36,298 bases of DNA from CAYYSY01 sp964474355 (GTDB lineage Bacteria > Myxococcota_A > UBA9160 > UBA4427), in the NCBI GenBank assembly GCA_964474355.1, contig CAYYSY010000186.1:1-36298 (forward strand), written 5' to 3'. Below, in pieces: positions 13,218 through 20,983 of this stretch. Made by a program: the position numbers and the translations under genes. The notes under the pieces are model-generated. The model saw nothing but the letters and a program-made list of their open reading frames with translations, did not search any database and was not told where the DNA came from. How positions within the stretch are numbered: the stretch's first letter is position 1; each line of letters begins with the position of its first letter.

Positions 13218-13895
13218 ATGGCCGGCCTCTGGCACCTGAACGACCTGGAGCTGCTGAGCGATCTCGAGCCCGAGGGCATGCAAGCCCTCGAGCGAGCTGC
13301 GCAGAAGCAGACCTTCGACGCCGGCGAGACGGTCTTCCGGCCGAGCGCGGAGCCCCGCTCCGTATACCTCCTCATGGAGGGGGCGATCCGGATCTACCGG
13401 CTCTCGGACAAGGGGGCCGAGGCGACCCTCGGCTACGTGAAGCCGGGCGAGGTCTTCGGCGAGCTCGCTGCCGTCACGGAGTTCGCGCGCGAGAGCTATG
13501 CGGAAGCGGCGGCGCACTCGGTCGTGTGGCGCCTGCCGATCGGGCTCTTCCGGGAGCTCCTCGGCTCGAAGCCCGGCCTCGCGCAGCACGTCAGCCTGCA
13601 GCTCGGCAATCGCCTCAAGAGCATCGAGCGCCGGGTCGAGGGGCTCGTGTTCCACGACGCCCGCATCCGGCTCGCGCTCATCCTGCACGAGCTCGCCGAC
13701 CACTTCGGGCTGCAGAAGGGCACGGCGGTCGAGATCGACGGCGACTTCACGCAAGCGGAGCTCGCGACGCTCGTCGGCTGCACCCGGCAGACGCTGAACC
13801 AGGCGCTCCACGAGCTCGAGGCACAGGGGCTCATCGAGATGAGGCGGCGGCGCGTGATCCTGCCCGAGCCCGAGAAGCTGCGCGGGTCGATCTAG
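13218..13895 (+). CDS. Crp/Fnr-family transcriptional regulator
   Basis: 225 residues in the usual two-domain layout: an N-terminal cyclic-nucleotide-binding-type beta-roll (about 15-130, with the phosphate-cassette-like PGEVFGELAAVTEF), a long dimerisation helix, and a C-terminal winged helix-turn-helix (about 160-215, FTQAELATLVGCTRQTLNQA). It lacks the cluster-binding N-terminal cysteines of FNR; the only cysteine is inside the helix-turn-helix. It is therefore more like CRP or other ligand-sensing members than an oxygen-sensing Fe-S protein. Its ligand is unknown. It lies 121 bases after the rnf operon on the same strand, which makes regulation of rnf or gapA plausible but unproven. The ATG is preceded by a GGTGAGG sequence. 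Confidence 0.92.
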   Translation: MAGLWHLNDLELLSDLEPEGMQALERAAQKQTFDAGETVFRPSAEPRSVYLLMEGAIRIYRLSDKGAEATLGYVKPGEVFGELAAVTEFARESYAEAAAHSVVWRLPIGLFRELLGSKPGLAQHVSLQLGNRLKSIERRVEGLVFHDARIRLALILHELADHFGLQKGTAVEIDGDFTQAELATLVGCTRQTLNQALHELEAQGLIEMRRRRVILPEPEKLRGSI

Positions 13896-14006
13896 CGCCG
13901 GCTCAACTGGGTCGTCCTCCGCTCGGGCCTTCTGTCAGCTACCCGACAGCTCCGCCAACGCCAAATAGACTCCTCGCGCAGCTCACACTGGCCGGGGTCG
14001 CGAGGC

Positions 14007-14012
14007 TATAGT
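14007..14012 (+). promoter_or_regulatory. Candidate -10 element of gapA
   Basis: TATAGT lies 57 bases before the gapA ATG, within the 174-base gap after the Crp-type gene. No convincing -35 hexamer is seen. Confidence 0.25.
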
Positions 14013-14069
14013 GGCCCATCCCGAACCCCTCCCGCCCCCTTCCCGAACCCGACCAGGAGACGAAGACCC

Positions 14070-15092
14070 ATGGCCAAACCGAAGATTGCAGTGAACGGAT
14101 TCGGACGCATTGGCCGCACGATCGTGCGACTCGCGAAGCTGCGGGAGGAGTTCAACGTCGTGGCCGTGAACGATCTCACGAGCCCCGAGGCGCTCGAGTA
14201 CTCGTTCAAGTACGACAGCATCCACGGCATCTACCCGGGCGAGGTCTCGCTCGACGGCGACGTCTTGACGGTGGATGACGACTCGTTCCGCATCCTCGGC
14301 GAGTCGGACCCGAGCAAGCTCCCCTGGAAGGAGCTCGGCGTCGACTACGTCGTCGAGGCGACCGGCAAGTTCCGCAAGCTCGCCGAGCTCGAGAACCACC
14401 TGACCTGCGGTGCGAAGCGCGTCTTCCTGACCGTGCCCTGCAAGGACCCGCTCGAGGCAACGATCGTCATGGGCGTGAACGACGGTGCGCTGACGAATGA
14501 CGCCCGGATCATCAGCAACGCGAGCTGCACGACCAACTGCGCCGCGCCCGTCGTGAAGGTGCTGCACGACAGCTTCGGCGTGAAGCGTGGGCTGCTGAAC
14601 ACGATTCATGCCTATACGTCGGATCAGCGCCTCATCGACGCCCCGCACTCGAAGGACTTCAGGCGCTCCCGCAACGCGGCCACCAACATCGTGCCGACCT
14701 CGACCGGTGCCGCGAAGGCGATCGGCCAGGTGATCCCCGAGCTCGAAGGCAAGCTCGACGGCCTCGCGATGCGCGTGCCCGTGGCCGACGGCAGCGTGGT
14801 CGACCTCACGGTCGAGCTCGGCAAGGACGTCACGGTCGAGGCGATCAACGAGGCCATGCATAAGGCCGCCGCCGGCAGCATGAAGGGCATTCTCGAGTAC
14901 AACACGGCGCCGATCGTCTCGGGCGACATCATCGGCAACCCGCACTCGAGCATCTTCGACGCACCGCTCACGCAGGTGATCGGGGGCAACTTCGCGAAGG
15001 TCATCAGCTGGTACGACAACGAGTGGGGCTACAGCTCTCGCGTGGCCGACCTGATCGAGCGCGTCGCGAAGGCGGACGGGCTCGACGCCTAG
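14070..15092 (+). CDS. gapA: Glyceraldehyde-3-phosphate dehydrogenase, type I
   Basis: Catalyses the reversible, phosphate-dependent oxidation of glyceraldehyde 3-phosphate to 1,3-bisphosphoglycerate with NAD(P)+, in glycolysis and gluconeogenesis. The 340 residues have the N-terminal Rossmann motif NGFGRIGR, an acidic residue after the second strand (VAVNDLTS) that favours NAD+, the catalytic signature SNASCTTNC with nucleophile Cys153, the NTIHAYTSDQ segment with the general-base His, the phosphate-site PTSTGAAKA, and the C-terminal SWYDNEWGYS. AGGAG lies ten bases upstream of ATG 14070. It appears to be a single-gene transcription unit: a candidate promoter precedes it and a strong hairpin follows. 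Confidence 0.97.
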   Translation: MAKPKIAVNGFGRIGRTIVRLAKLREEFNVVAVNDLTSPEALEYSFKYDSIHGIYPGEVSLDGDVLTVDDDSFRILGESDPSKLPWKELGVDYVVEATGKFRKLAELENHLTCGAKRVFLTVPCKDPLEATIVMGVNDGALTNDARIISNASCTTNCAAPVVKVLHDSFGVKRGLLNTIHAYTSDQRLIDAPHSKDFRRSRNAATNIVPTSTGAAKAIGQVIPELEGKLDGLAMRVPVADGSVVDLTVELGKDVTVEAINEAMHKAAAGSMKGILEYNTAPIVSGDIIGNPHSSIFDAPLTQVIGGNFAKVISWYDNEWGYSSRVADLIERVAKADGLDA

Positions 15093-15168
15093 CGCCTGAT
15101 GCCCGCGCGTTGCACGGGCCGCACGACGCGGCACCCGCACTCGCGACAGCCCTGATGTCATCGCCGTT

Positions 15169-15199
15169 CGCCTCTCGCGCGCAACACGCGCGAGAGGCG
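15169..15199 (+). terminator. Perfect 13-bp inverted repeat downstream of gapA
   Basis: CGCCTCTCGCGCG, a five-base loop CAACA, then the exact complement. It sits 76 bases after the gapA stop and has no T-run on either side, so it may be a rho-independent-like terminator, an mRNA 3'-end stabiliser, or a protein-binding palindrome. Confidence 0.55.
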
Positions 15200-15343
15200 C
15201 TGCGCGGCGGCGCGCATTCCCGGCACACACCTGCACACGCTCTACCGCTGAGCTGCCGTGACCGCCATCGCAGACTTCGCGTGACGAAAGACCGATCCTT
15301 TCACCTCCTTTCAGAAGTGGCTTGCGATCACTCGAGGTGTGAC

Positions 15344-16801
15344 ATGGATTGGATTCTTCTCTGGCCCGAGAGCCCGGTGCTCTCGCTGGCCGTTCTCTGG
15401 ATCGTGACCGTCGTCCTGTTCTGGGCGGCGCGCTCTGCGATGCTCGAGGTGTTCGACCGGCTCGGCGCAGGTGTCGACGAAGGGCTGAGCGCCCTCGGAG
15501 ACTGGTGCGCCGCGGCCGCCGAGAGCCTGGAGCTGCGGAGCCGGCAGGCGCTGCTCGCGGCCGGCACGCTCGATCTCCACCGCAAGCTCGACCGCGAGTT
15601 CCACGGCATCGACAAGGGCTTCGCCGACAAGCTCGAGCGGTACGGCAAGCTGCATCGCCGACTCGACGAGCTGCTCCAGAAGCTCGACGACGACTACAAG
15701 CACTGCGGCGACTCGCCCCCCGACGTCCCGGGTTGGAGCGCGGCGGCTCAGGCCATCGCGCAGATCCCGAACCCGAGCGATCCCAACGTGCACAAGGTGC
15801 TCGAGGGCATTCGCAAGTCGTCGCAGGATGCCGAGAAGAAGGCACTGGCGGCCTATCGCGACGCGACGGGCAAGCGCCACGCCACGCTCGGCAAGATGAC
15901 GGGGACGTGGAAGGAGGTGCGGGGCCTGCTCGCGAAGATGCAGGAGGCGGTCTCCGTCGCCATGGAGAGCACGAATCGCATCGACGGCTACGTAGCCGAG
16001 TACAGCGAGATCCGTGACGACGAAGAGAAGGCCGCTCGCATGTTGAGCTACTCGGCCGTCAAGCTCTTCGTGGTCTCGCTCGTGGTGCTCGGCATCGCCA
16101 TCGGCGGCGCGTTCATCAACTTCCAGCTGATCGCGCTGCCGATGTCCGAGCTCGTGCCTGCGGGCGCTCGCATCGGCGGCGTGCCGGTGGCGACGATCTC
16201 CGCGCTCGTCATCGTGCTGATGGAGGCGGCGGTCGGCATCTTCGTGATGGACATGCTCGGCATCACCGAGCTGTTCCCGAAGCTCGTCGGCATCCCGTCG
16301 TCGCGCCGGCGCCTGATCCTCGGGCTCGGCCTCGCCGCGCTCTTCTTCCTCGCATCGGTGGAGAGCTCGCTCGCGATCCTGCGCGAGCAGATCGTCGAGG
16401 CCGACGCGGCGTTGAAGCTCGCCCTCGCCGGCGAATCGAGTGCGATCGCCGCGGCGAGCCACTCGCGGATCCCGGTAATCGGACAGGCCGTGCTCGGCTT
16501 CGTGCTGCCCTGGGTGCTCGCGATGGTCGCGATCCCCCTCGAGATGCTGCTCGACAGTGGACGCCACGTGCTCGCGAGCCTCGGCGTGTTCGCCCTGAAC
16601 GCGCTCGGACACCTCGCTCGCGTCATCGGCCGCGTGTTCGGCTACACCGCTGGGCTGCTCGCGTCGCTCTACGACGTGTACATCGCGGTGCCGCTGCGCA
16701 TCGAGGCGCTCGTGCGCGGCCGCAACGGCGACGACGCGGCCGATCCGCCGCGGCGACCGCGCTCGGCACGCGCCTCGGTCACCGGGGAGAGCCTGGCATG
16801 A
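15344..16801 (+). CDS. Polytopic membrane protein with a long coiled-coil soluble region, unknown function
   Basis: 485 residues, family not recognised. One membrane helix at residues 8-28 is followed by about 200 mostly charged, helical residues with heptad-like leucines (HRRLDELLQKLDDDYKH and similar). A cluster of about five further hydrophobic segments comes next, from about residue 238 to 440, and then an Arg-rich cytoplasmic-looking tail. The open frame continues upstream, but ATG 15344 starts directly before the first helix and follows a GAGG. The last four bases overlap the next gene (ATGA), so it is co-translated with the von Willebrand A-like lipoprotein. The pair probably forms one envelope system; the soluble part may be on either side of the membrane. 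Confidence 0.7.
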   Translation: MDWILLWPESPVLSLAVLWIVTVVLFWAARSAMLEVFDRLGAGVDEGLSALGDWCAAAAESLELRSRQALLAAGTLDLHRKLDREFHGIDKGFADKLERYGKLHRRLDELLQKLDDDYKHCGDSPPDVPGWSAAAQAIAQIPNPSDPNVHKVLEGIRKSSQDAEKKALAAYRDATGKRHATLGKMTGTWKEVRGLLAKMQEAVSVAMESTNRIDGYVAEYSEIRDDEEKAARMLSYSAVKLFVVSLVVLGIAIGGAFINFQLIALPMSELVPAGARIGGVPVATISALVIVLMEAAVGIFVMDMLGITELFPKLVGIPSSRRRLILGLGLAALFFLASVESSLAILREQIVEADAALKLALAGESSAIAAASHSRIPVIGQAVLGFVLPWVLAMVAIPLEMLLDSGRHVLASLGVFALNALGHLARVIGRVFGYTAGLLASLYDVYIAVPLRIEALVRGRNGDDAADPPRRPRSARASVTGESLA

Positions 16802-17508
16802 GCACTCGAATCGAGAAGACGCATCGGCGGTCGCCGACCGCGGCGTGCGCGCTGGCGCTCACGGCCGTCGCGGCCCTCGCGCTCGGCTGCCAGGACTCGC
16901 GCGACTACAGCCAGGCGATCTGCGTGCTGGTCGACGTGTCGGGCACCTACGCCGCGGAAAAACAGGAGGTCGCGACGATCGTCAAGCGTGAGGTGCTGCC
17001 GGCCATGATGCCGGGCGACACGCTGATGATGATCCGCATCGACAGCCAGAGCTACGAGAAGGACAACCTCGTGGCGCTCATGACCCTCGATGCGCGGCCG
17101 AGCCAGGCCAACGCCCAGAAGCTGGCCCTCGCGAAGAAGCTCGACGCGTTCGCCGCCGGCAAGGAGGTCGCGGGCCACACGGACATCGAGGGCGCGATGA
17201 TGCTCGGCACCGACTACCTCGCCGAGCTCTCGTCGGGCAGCCGCGTGATGCTCGTGTTCAGCGATCTCGAGCAGGACCTGCCCAGGGGCACGCGTCGCAG
17301 CATCGAGGGCGAGGAGTTCGCGGGCATCGACGTGGTGGCCATGAACGTGAAGCGACTCGATCGCGACAACGCCGATCCCGAAGGCTTCCGCGCGCGGCTC
17401 GCCCACTGGGAGGAGGCGCTCCGCGAGGCGGGCGCCTCGGGCTGGCGGACGATCATGGACGCACGACAGCTGCCCGATCACCTCACCGGACTGCGCGAGG
17501 CGGCGTGA
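16798..17508 (+). CDS. Predicted lipoprotein with a von Willebrand factor A-like domain
   Basis: 236 residues. A positively charged N-terminus and hydrophobic stretch end in the lipobox ALGC, with the lipidated Cys at residue 31, so the mature protein should be anchored in the envelope. Directly after it, VLVDVSGTY gives a metal-ion-dependent adhesion site of D-x-S-x-T type (Asp46, Ser48, Thr50). Later segments HTDIEGAMML and MLVFSDLEQDLP supply the expected Thr and Asp positions. VWA domains bind partner proteins through a metal ion. The start overlaps the upstream membrane protein stop, and a hairpin follows the stop. The ligand is unknown; the coupled membrane protein is the obvious candidate partner. 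Confidence 0.72.
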   Translation: MSTRIEKTHRRSPTAACALALTAVAALALGCQDSRDYSQAICVLVDVSGTYAAEKQEVATIVKREVLPAMMPGDTLMMIRIDSQSYEKDNLVALMTLDARPSQANAQKLALAKKLDAFAAGKEVAGHTDIEGAMMLGTDYLAELSSGSRVMLVFSDLEQDLPRGTRRSIEGEEFAGIDVVAMNVKRLDRDNADPEGFRARLAHWEEALREAGASGWRTIMDARQLPDHLTGLREAA

Positions 17509-17536
17509 ACGACACGATCGGATGACGAAGACGAAT

Positions 17537-17571
17537 GCTCCGGGTTCGACCCTGACGGTCGCGCCCGGAGC
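17537..17571 (+). terminator. Two-tier hairpin between convergent genes
   Basis: Outer stem GCTCCGGG/CCCGGAGC (8 pairs) encloses an inner stem CGACC/GGTCG (5 pairs). It lies 28 bases after the lipoprotein gene and in front of the end of a minus-strand operon, so it could stop transcription from both sides. There is no T-run. Confidence 0.55.
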
Positions 17572-17667
17572 GCACACCTGATCGAGAGCCGCCGCCTCAG
17601 AGCAGCGGCGCCAGGCCTGCCCCCACGCTCATCAGGCGCACGAGCGGCTCGAAGTGCCGAGCGCGGC

Positions 17668-18132
17668 CTACTCGTCGTCGCTCACGAAGGGCCAGCCCCC
17701 GAACAGGTCGGCGCGATAGTACGGCCAGCTGTCGAGCAGGTAGAGCCCGAACGGGATCCACCAGATCAGGTCGTTCGTGAGGATCACGAGCACCGTCCTC
17801 GGCGGCCATTGCCCCGTCGCGATCATGAACGCGAGCCCGATCGGCCCGAAGACCTTCCCGAGGAGCCCGACGAGCGCGAGCATGAAGCCGCGCTCCGGGC
17901 GCCGCGCGACCTCGGCGTACACGACCCCATAGAGCCCGATCACCATGCCGACCGTCGCGAACACGACGGGGTGCTCCATCGGCGTCATGCCGGCGAAGCG
18001 GAAGACCCATTGCGGATCGAGCCCCGAGTACAGACCCCACAAGACGTTGTAGACGGCCGCCGCGCAGAAGGTCGCGCGGTGCAGCCGCCGCCGGGGCATG
18101 AGTGCGGGGAGTGAGGACGTCGAGTTCGTCAT
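17668..18132 (-). CDS. Small four-helix membrane protein, unknown function
   Basis: 154 residues with four hydrophobic segments. Conserved-looking signatures include YNVLWGLYS near the N-terminus, GMVIGLYGVVYAEVAR in the middle, LLGKVFGPIGLAF and LTNDLIWWIPFGLYL. I know this layout from a widespread family of uncharacterised bacterial membrane proteins, sometimes mislabelled as alkyl hydroperoxide reductase; no catalytic motif is visible. ATG 18132 overlaps the stop of the preceding minus-strand gene (ATGA), and it is the last gene of the minus-strand operon that begins near 23.7 kb. An apparently longer open frame upstream is only the shadow of the preceding gene. Confidence 0.65.
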   Translation of the reverse strand: MTNSTSSLPALMPRRRLHRATFCAAAVYNVLWGLYSGLDPQWVFRFAGMTPMEHPVVFATVGMVIGLYGVVYAEVARRPERGFMLALVGLLGKVFGPIGLAFMIATGQWPPRTVLVILTNDLIWWIPFGLYLLDSWPYYRADLFGGWPFVSDDE

Positions 18133-18881
18133 GCGGGCTTCACCACTGCGAGGTAGAGCGCCACCGGGATCCCGATCATGACGGGTGGGATCGTGGCGCG
18201 GAGGAAGAGGTCCTGCGCGCGCGCCGCGCGCGCGTAGGCCGAGGCATCCGAGTCGGCGGCCTCGGGGTCGGGCTTCATCGCCCGGCCGAACCAGGCCGAG
18301 AGAAGGACGTCGAGCAGCTCCATGGGGATGAAGATCACGAAGACGAGCAGCAGCTTCCAGCCGAGCCAGGACTGTCCGGCGTAGGCCCAGTCGACCGACT
18401 CCATCAGCATCAGCCCCGTCACCACGAGCGTCGCGAAGGCGAGATGCTCGAGCGCCACGACGAGGTTGAACTGCCGCCTCACCCAGCGCTCGCGGCGCAG
18501 GAGCTCGCCGTCTTCGGGGCGCTTCCTGCGATCCCACGCGGCAACGTAGACGAACCACGAGGCGCCCATCGCCGGCCCGGCCCACCCGAGGAACGCCGCG
18601 ATGTGGACGAAGCGGATCAGCCCGCGCCAATCGGCGAGGTCGAGCCCCCCGAAGAGGAGACCCGAGAGACTTCGCAGACCTTCGATGAAGCTCTCGATCG
18701 CTGCGCTCCCCGCCTGATGGCCGCGTCCCGCGCCCCGAATCGGAGCAGCGGGGACGATGTTAGCTCGACACCCCGCGCCGAGGCGCCGATCATGCGCCCG
18801 CGAGGTCTCTTCGCTCGTCGAGCCGGCGCTGGATCTCCGCGTGCCGGGCCGCGCCGAGCGGATACCGCAGCGCGAGCGCAC
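18129..18881 (-). CDS. Four-helix membrane protein, unknown function (true start unresolved)
   Basis: The confident part begins around position 18710 with FIEGLRSLSGLLFGGLDLAD, an amphipathic lead-in, followed by four membrane helices with a histidine in the first (LIRFVHIAAFLGWAGPAMGA) and one near the second (VALEHLAFATLV). The layout resembles DUF2269 or CopD-like proteins, but no clear family call is possible. The only ATG, GTG or TTG codon in frame before the first helix is GTG 18881, which would overlap the symporter gene by 92 bases and add an Arg/Ser-rich leader. A rare CTG start near 18677 is a possible alternative. It overlaps the following gene by four bases. Confidence 0.55.
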   Translation of the reverse strand: MRSRCGIRSARPGTRRSSAGSTSEETSRAHDRRLGAGCRANIVPAAPIRGAGRGHQAGSAAIESFIEGLRSLSGLLFGGLDLADWRGLIRFVHIAAFLGWAGPAMGASWFVYVAAWDRRKRPEDGELLRRERWVRRQFNLVVALEHLAFATLVVTGLMLMESVDWAYAGQSWLGWKLLLVFVIFIPMELLDVLLSAWFGRAMKPDPEAADSDASAYARAARAQDLFLRATIPPVMIGIPVALYLAVVKPA

Positions 18882-20184
18882 ACGCGACGAGCAGGCAGGC
18901 GATCGGCGCGAGCCCCGTCAGGCAACGGATCGCCAGCACGGCGCCCTCGCCCTGCGTCTCGCCGCCACGCACGAAGCCGGCCGCATCGAGCACGACACCC
19001 GCGAGCGCCACACCCGTCGCGCCGCCGAGCTTTCGCAGGAAGGTGAAGAAGCCGGCGTAGAGCCCCTCGCTCCGCTCGCCGCTCTGCAGCTCGTCCTCGT
19101 CGATCACGTCGCCGAGCATCGACCACGGCATCAGGTCGGCCACGCCGTAGCCCACGCCCGAGAGCCCGGCGAACGCGAGCACCACCCAGCGCGGCCAGGC
19201 GGGGTCGTAGGCGAAGATGCCGAGCAGCATGAGGCTCCACCACACGGCGCCCGCGATGAACACGCTGCGCTTGTCGGTCGTGCGCGCGAGCTTCATCCAC
19301 AGCGGCAGCGAGATCGCGACGCCGGCGAGCATGAGCACCATGGCGAGCGAGAAGTCCTCGGGGCGGCCCACCCAGTACGCAAAGTAGAAGATCAGCATCG
19401 CACCGGCGACGTCGACCGCGATGCGCGCGGTGACGAAGAGGATCGCGAGCTGCCGAAACGTCGCGTGCTGCCCGAGGCGGCGCAGGCTCTCGCCGAACGA
19501 CGTCGTGCTCTCGGTGTGGAGCTCCGGCCGCTCCCAGCTGACGCGATGGACGAGGATCCATGGGACCGCCACCCATGCACCGAGCACGACGCCCGCCGCC
19601 GCGTAGCCCTCGGCGCCGCCGCCGAATCGCTCGACGAGCCAGGGCAGCCCTGCCGCCGCAAGCAGGATCGCGGTCACGACGCCGACCATGCGGTAGCTGT
19701 TCATCGAAGTGCGTTCGTGATAGCCGAGCGCGAGCTCGGGCAGGAGCGCCATGTAGGGCACCGCGAGCGCCGTCGAGCAGACGGTGTTCGCCACGTAGAT
19801 GACGAGATAGAAGGCGAAGACCGCGAGCTCGCTGCTGCCCGCTGGCGCCTCGACCCAGAGCAGCGAGAAGGTCACGCCGAAGGGCAGCGCCGCGATCAGG
19901 AACCAGGGCCGCCGCCTGCCCCAGCGCCAGCGCGTGCGGTCGGAGAGCCGCCCCATCATCGGGTCGGTGAACGCGTCGACGGCTCGGCCGCCGAGCAGCA
20001 CGAGCCCGGCGAGCGAGGGCGAGAGCCCCACGACCTCGCTGAGAAAGAAGAGATAGAAGAGTGAGAGGCAGCCGAGCTGGACGTTGATCGAGTGGTCGCC
20101 GAGGGCGTAGCCCGCCTTGACGAAGACGGGCAGCGTCTCGTCGCGCGCACTCGAGGCCGGCCTCCCCTCGCCCGCCTGCGTCAC
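18790..20184 (-). CDS. GPH-type (melibiose-carrier-like) MFS symporter
   Basis: 464 residues with about twelve hydrophobic segments. Family marks of the glycoside-pentoside-hexuronide:cation symporter group are the N-terminal helix-1/2 region GYALGDHSIN, the loop DPMMGRLSDRTRWRWGRRRP (the D-P-x-x-G-x-x-S/D-R-T-x-x-R-x-G-R-R-R-P signature) and VPYMALLPELALGYHER. Members move sugars, lysolipids or other solutes with Na+ or H+; the substrate is not readable here. I chose GTG 20184 because it overlaps the upstream stop (GTGA); an in-frame start at 20244 would lie inside the dehydrogenase gene. The neighbours (epimerase, dehydrogenase and ThDP enzyme) suggest that it imports or exports a compound handled by them. 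Confidence 0.85.
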   Translation of the reverse strand: MTQAGEGRPASSARDETLPVFVKAGYALGDHSINVQLGCLSLFYLFFLSEVVGLSPSLAGLVLLGGRAVDAFTDPMMGRLSDRTRWRWGRRRPWFLIAALPFGVTFSLLWVEAPAGSSELAVFAFYLVIYVANTVCSTALAVPYMALLPELALGYHERTSMNSYRMVGVVTAILLAAAGLPWLVERFGGGAEGYAAAGVVLGAWVAVPWILVHRVSWERPELHTESTTSFGESLRRLGQHATFRQLAILFVTARIAVDVAGAMLIFYFAYWVGRPEDFSLAMVLMLAGVAISLPLWMKLARTTDKRSVFIAGAVWWSLMLLGIFAYDPAWPRWVVLAFAGLSGVGYGVADLMPWSMLGDVIDEDELQSGERSEGLYAGFFTFLRKLGGATGVALAGVVLDAAGFVRGGETQGEGAVLAIRCLTGLAPIACLLVACALALRYPLGAARHAEIQRRLDERRDLAGA

Positions 20185-20963
20185 TTCATCGTCCGACGGA
20201 TCATCATCCGCTCGTAGAGGCGGGGCCAGAAGCGGGTGACCCACCAGGCCAGGCGCGCTTCGCGCCCGACGAAGATCATGCGCCGGCCCGCCTCGATGCC
20301 GGCGTGGATCACGCGCGCGGCCTCGTCCGGCTCGACTTCGTGACCGGCACCGGTGCGCGCGTCGTGTCCGGCGGCCCCACCGTCGGCCGCGAGCGCGCGA
20401 TCGCCGATGCCGGTCCGCACGAACGAAGGGCAGACCAGGCTCACGCGCAGCCCGTCAGCGGCGTGCTCGGCGCGCAGCGTCTCGAAGAAGCCCTGCAGCG
20501 CGTGCTTGCTCGCCACGTAGCCGGCGCGATTCGCGAGCGGCGCGAAGCCGGCCACGCTCGAGATCGCGACCACGTGCCCCCGCGCACGCAGCAGCTCGGG
20601 CAGCGCCGCGCTCGTGCAGCTCGCCGCGCCGAAGAAGTTCACCTCGACCACGCGGCGCAGCACGTCGACGTCGGTGTCGCGCACCAGCCCCACATGTGTG
20701 ATGCCCGCGTTGTTCACGAGGACGTCGATTCCGCCAAAGGCGGCCGTGACTGCCGAGATCGCTTCGCGGCACGACTCGAGAGACGTCACGTCGCAGCGCA
20801 GGGCGAGACACTGCGCGCCGCGTGCCGTGAGCTCGTCTGCGCGCGTGGTGGCCGCCTCGCGATCGAGGTCGAGCAGCGCCACGGCGGCGCCCGCATCGGC
20901 GAATCTGCGAGCCAGCGCCGCGCCGAGACCGTGCCCCGCTCCGGTGATCACCACTCGTTGCAT
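20181..20963 (-). CDS. Short-chain dehydrogenase/reductase (classical SDR)
   Basis: 260 residues. Cofactor motif TGAGHGLGAALARRF at the N-terminus, LDLDRE after the second strand (acidic, suggesting NAD(H)), the NNAG structural motif in VLVNNAGI, and the catalytic triad Ser136, Tyr149 and Lys153 (AGYVASKHALQGFF). Classical SDRs reduce or oxidise carbonyl/hydroxyl groups; the substrate is unknown. The C-terminal part (about 220-260) is hydrophobic and basic (LAWWVTRFWPRLYERMM), which may give membrane association, as in some lipid-active SDRs. The start ATG is 20 bases after the epimerase stop, and its stop overlaps the symporter start. Confidence 0.9.
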   Translation of the reverse strand: MQRVVITGAGHGLGAALARRFADAGAAVALLDLDREAATTRADELTARGAQCLALRCDVTSLESCREAISAVTAAFGGIDVLVNNAGITHVGLVRDTDVDVLRRVVEVNFFGAASCTSAALPELLRARGHVVAISSVAGFAPLANRAGYVASKHALQGFFETLRAEHAADGLRVSLVCPSFVRTGIGDRALAADGGAAGHDARTGAGHEVEPDEAARVIHAGIEAGRRMIFVGREARLAWWVTRFWPRLYERMMIRRTMK

Positions 20964-20983
20964 CGATGCCTCACGTGCCCCGA

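Noticed and set aside
13218..13895. Oxygen-sensing FNR with an iron-sulfur cluster.
   Set aside because: The N-terminal cysteines are missing; only one Cys exists, inside the helix-turn-helix.
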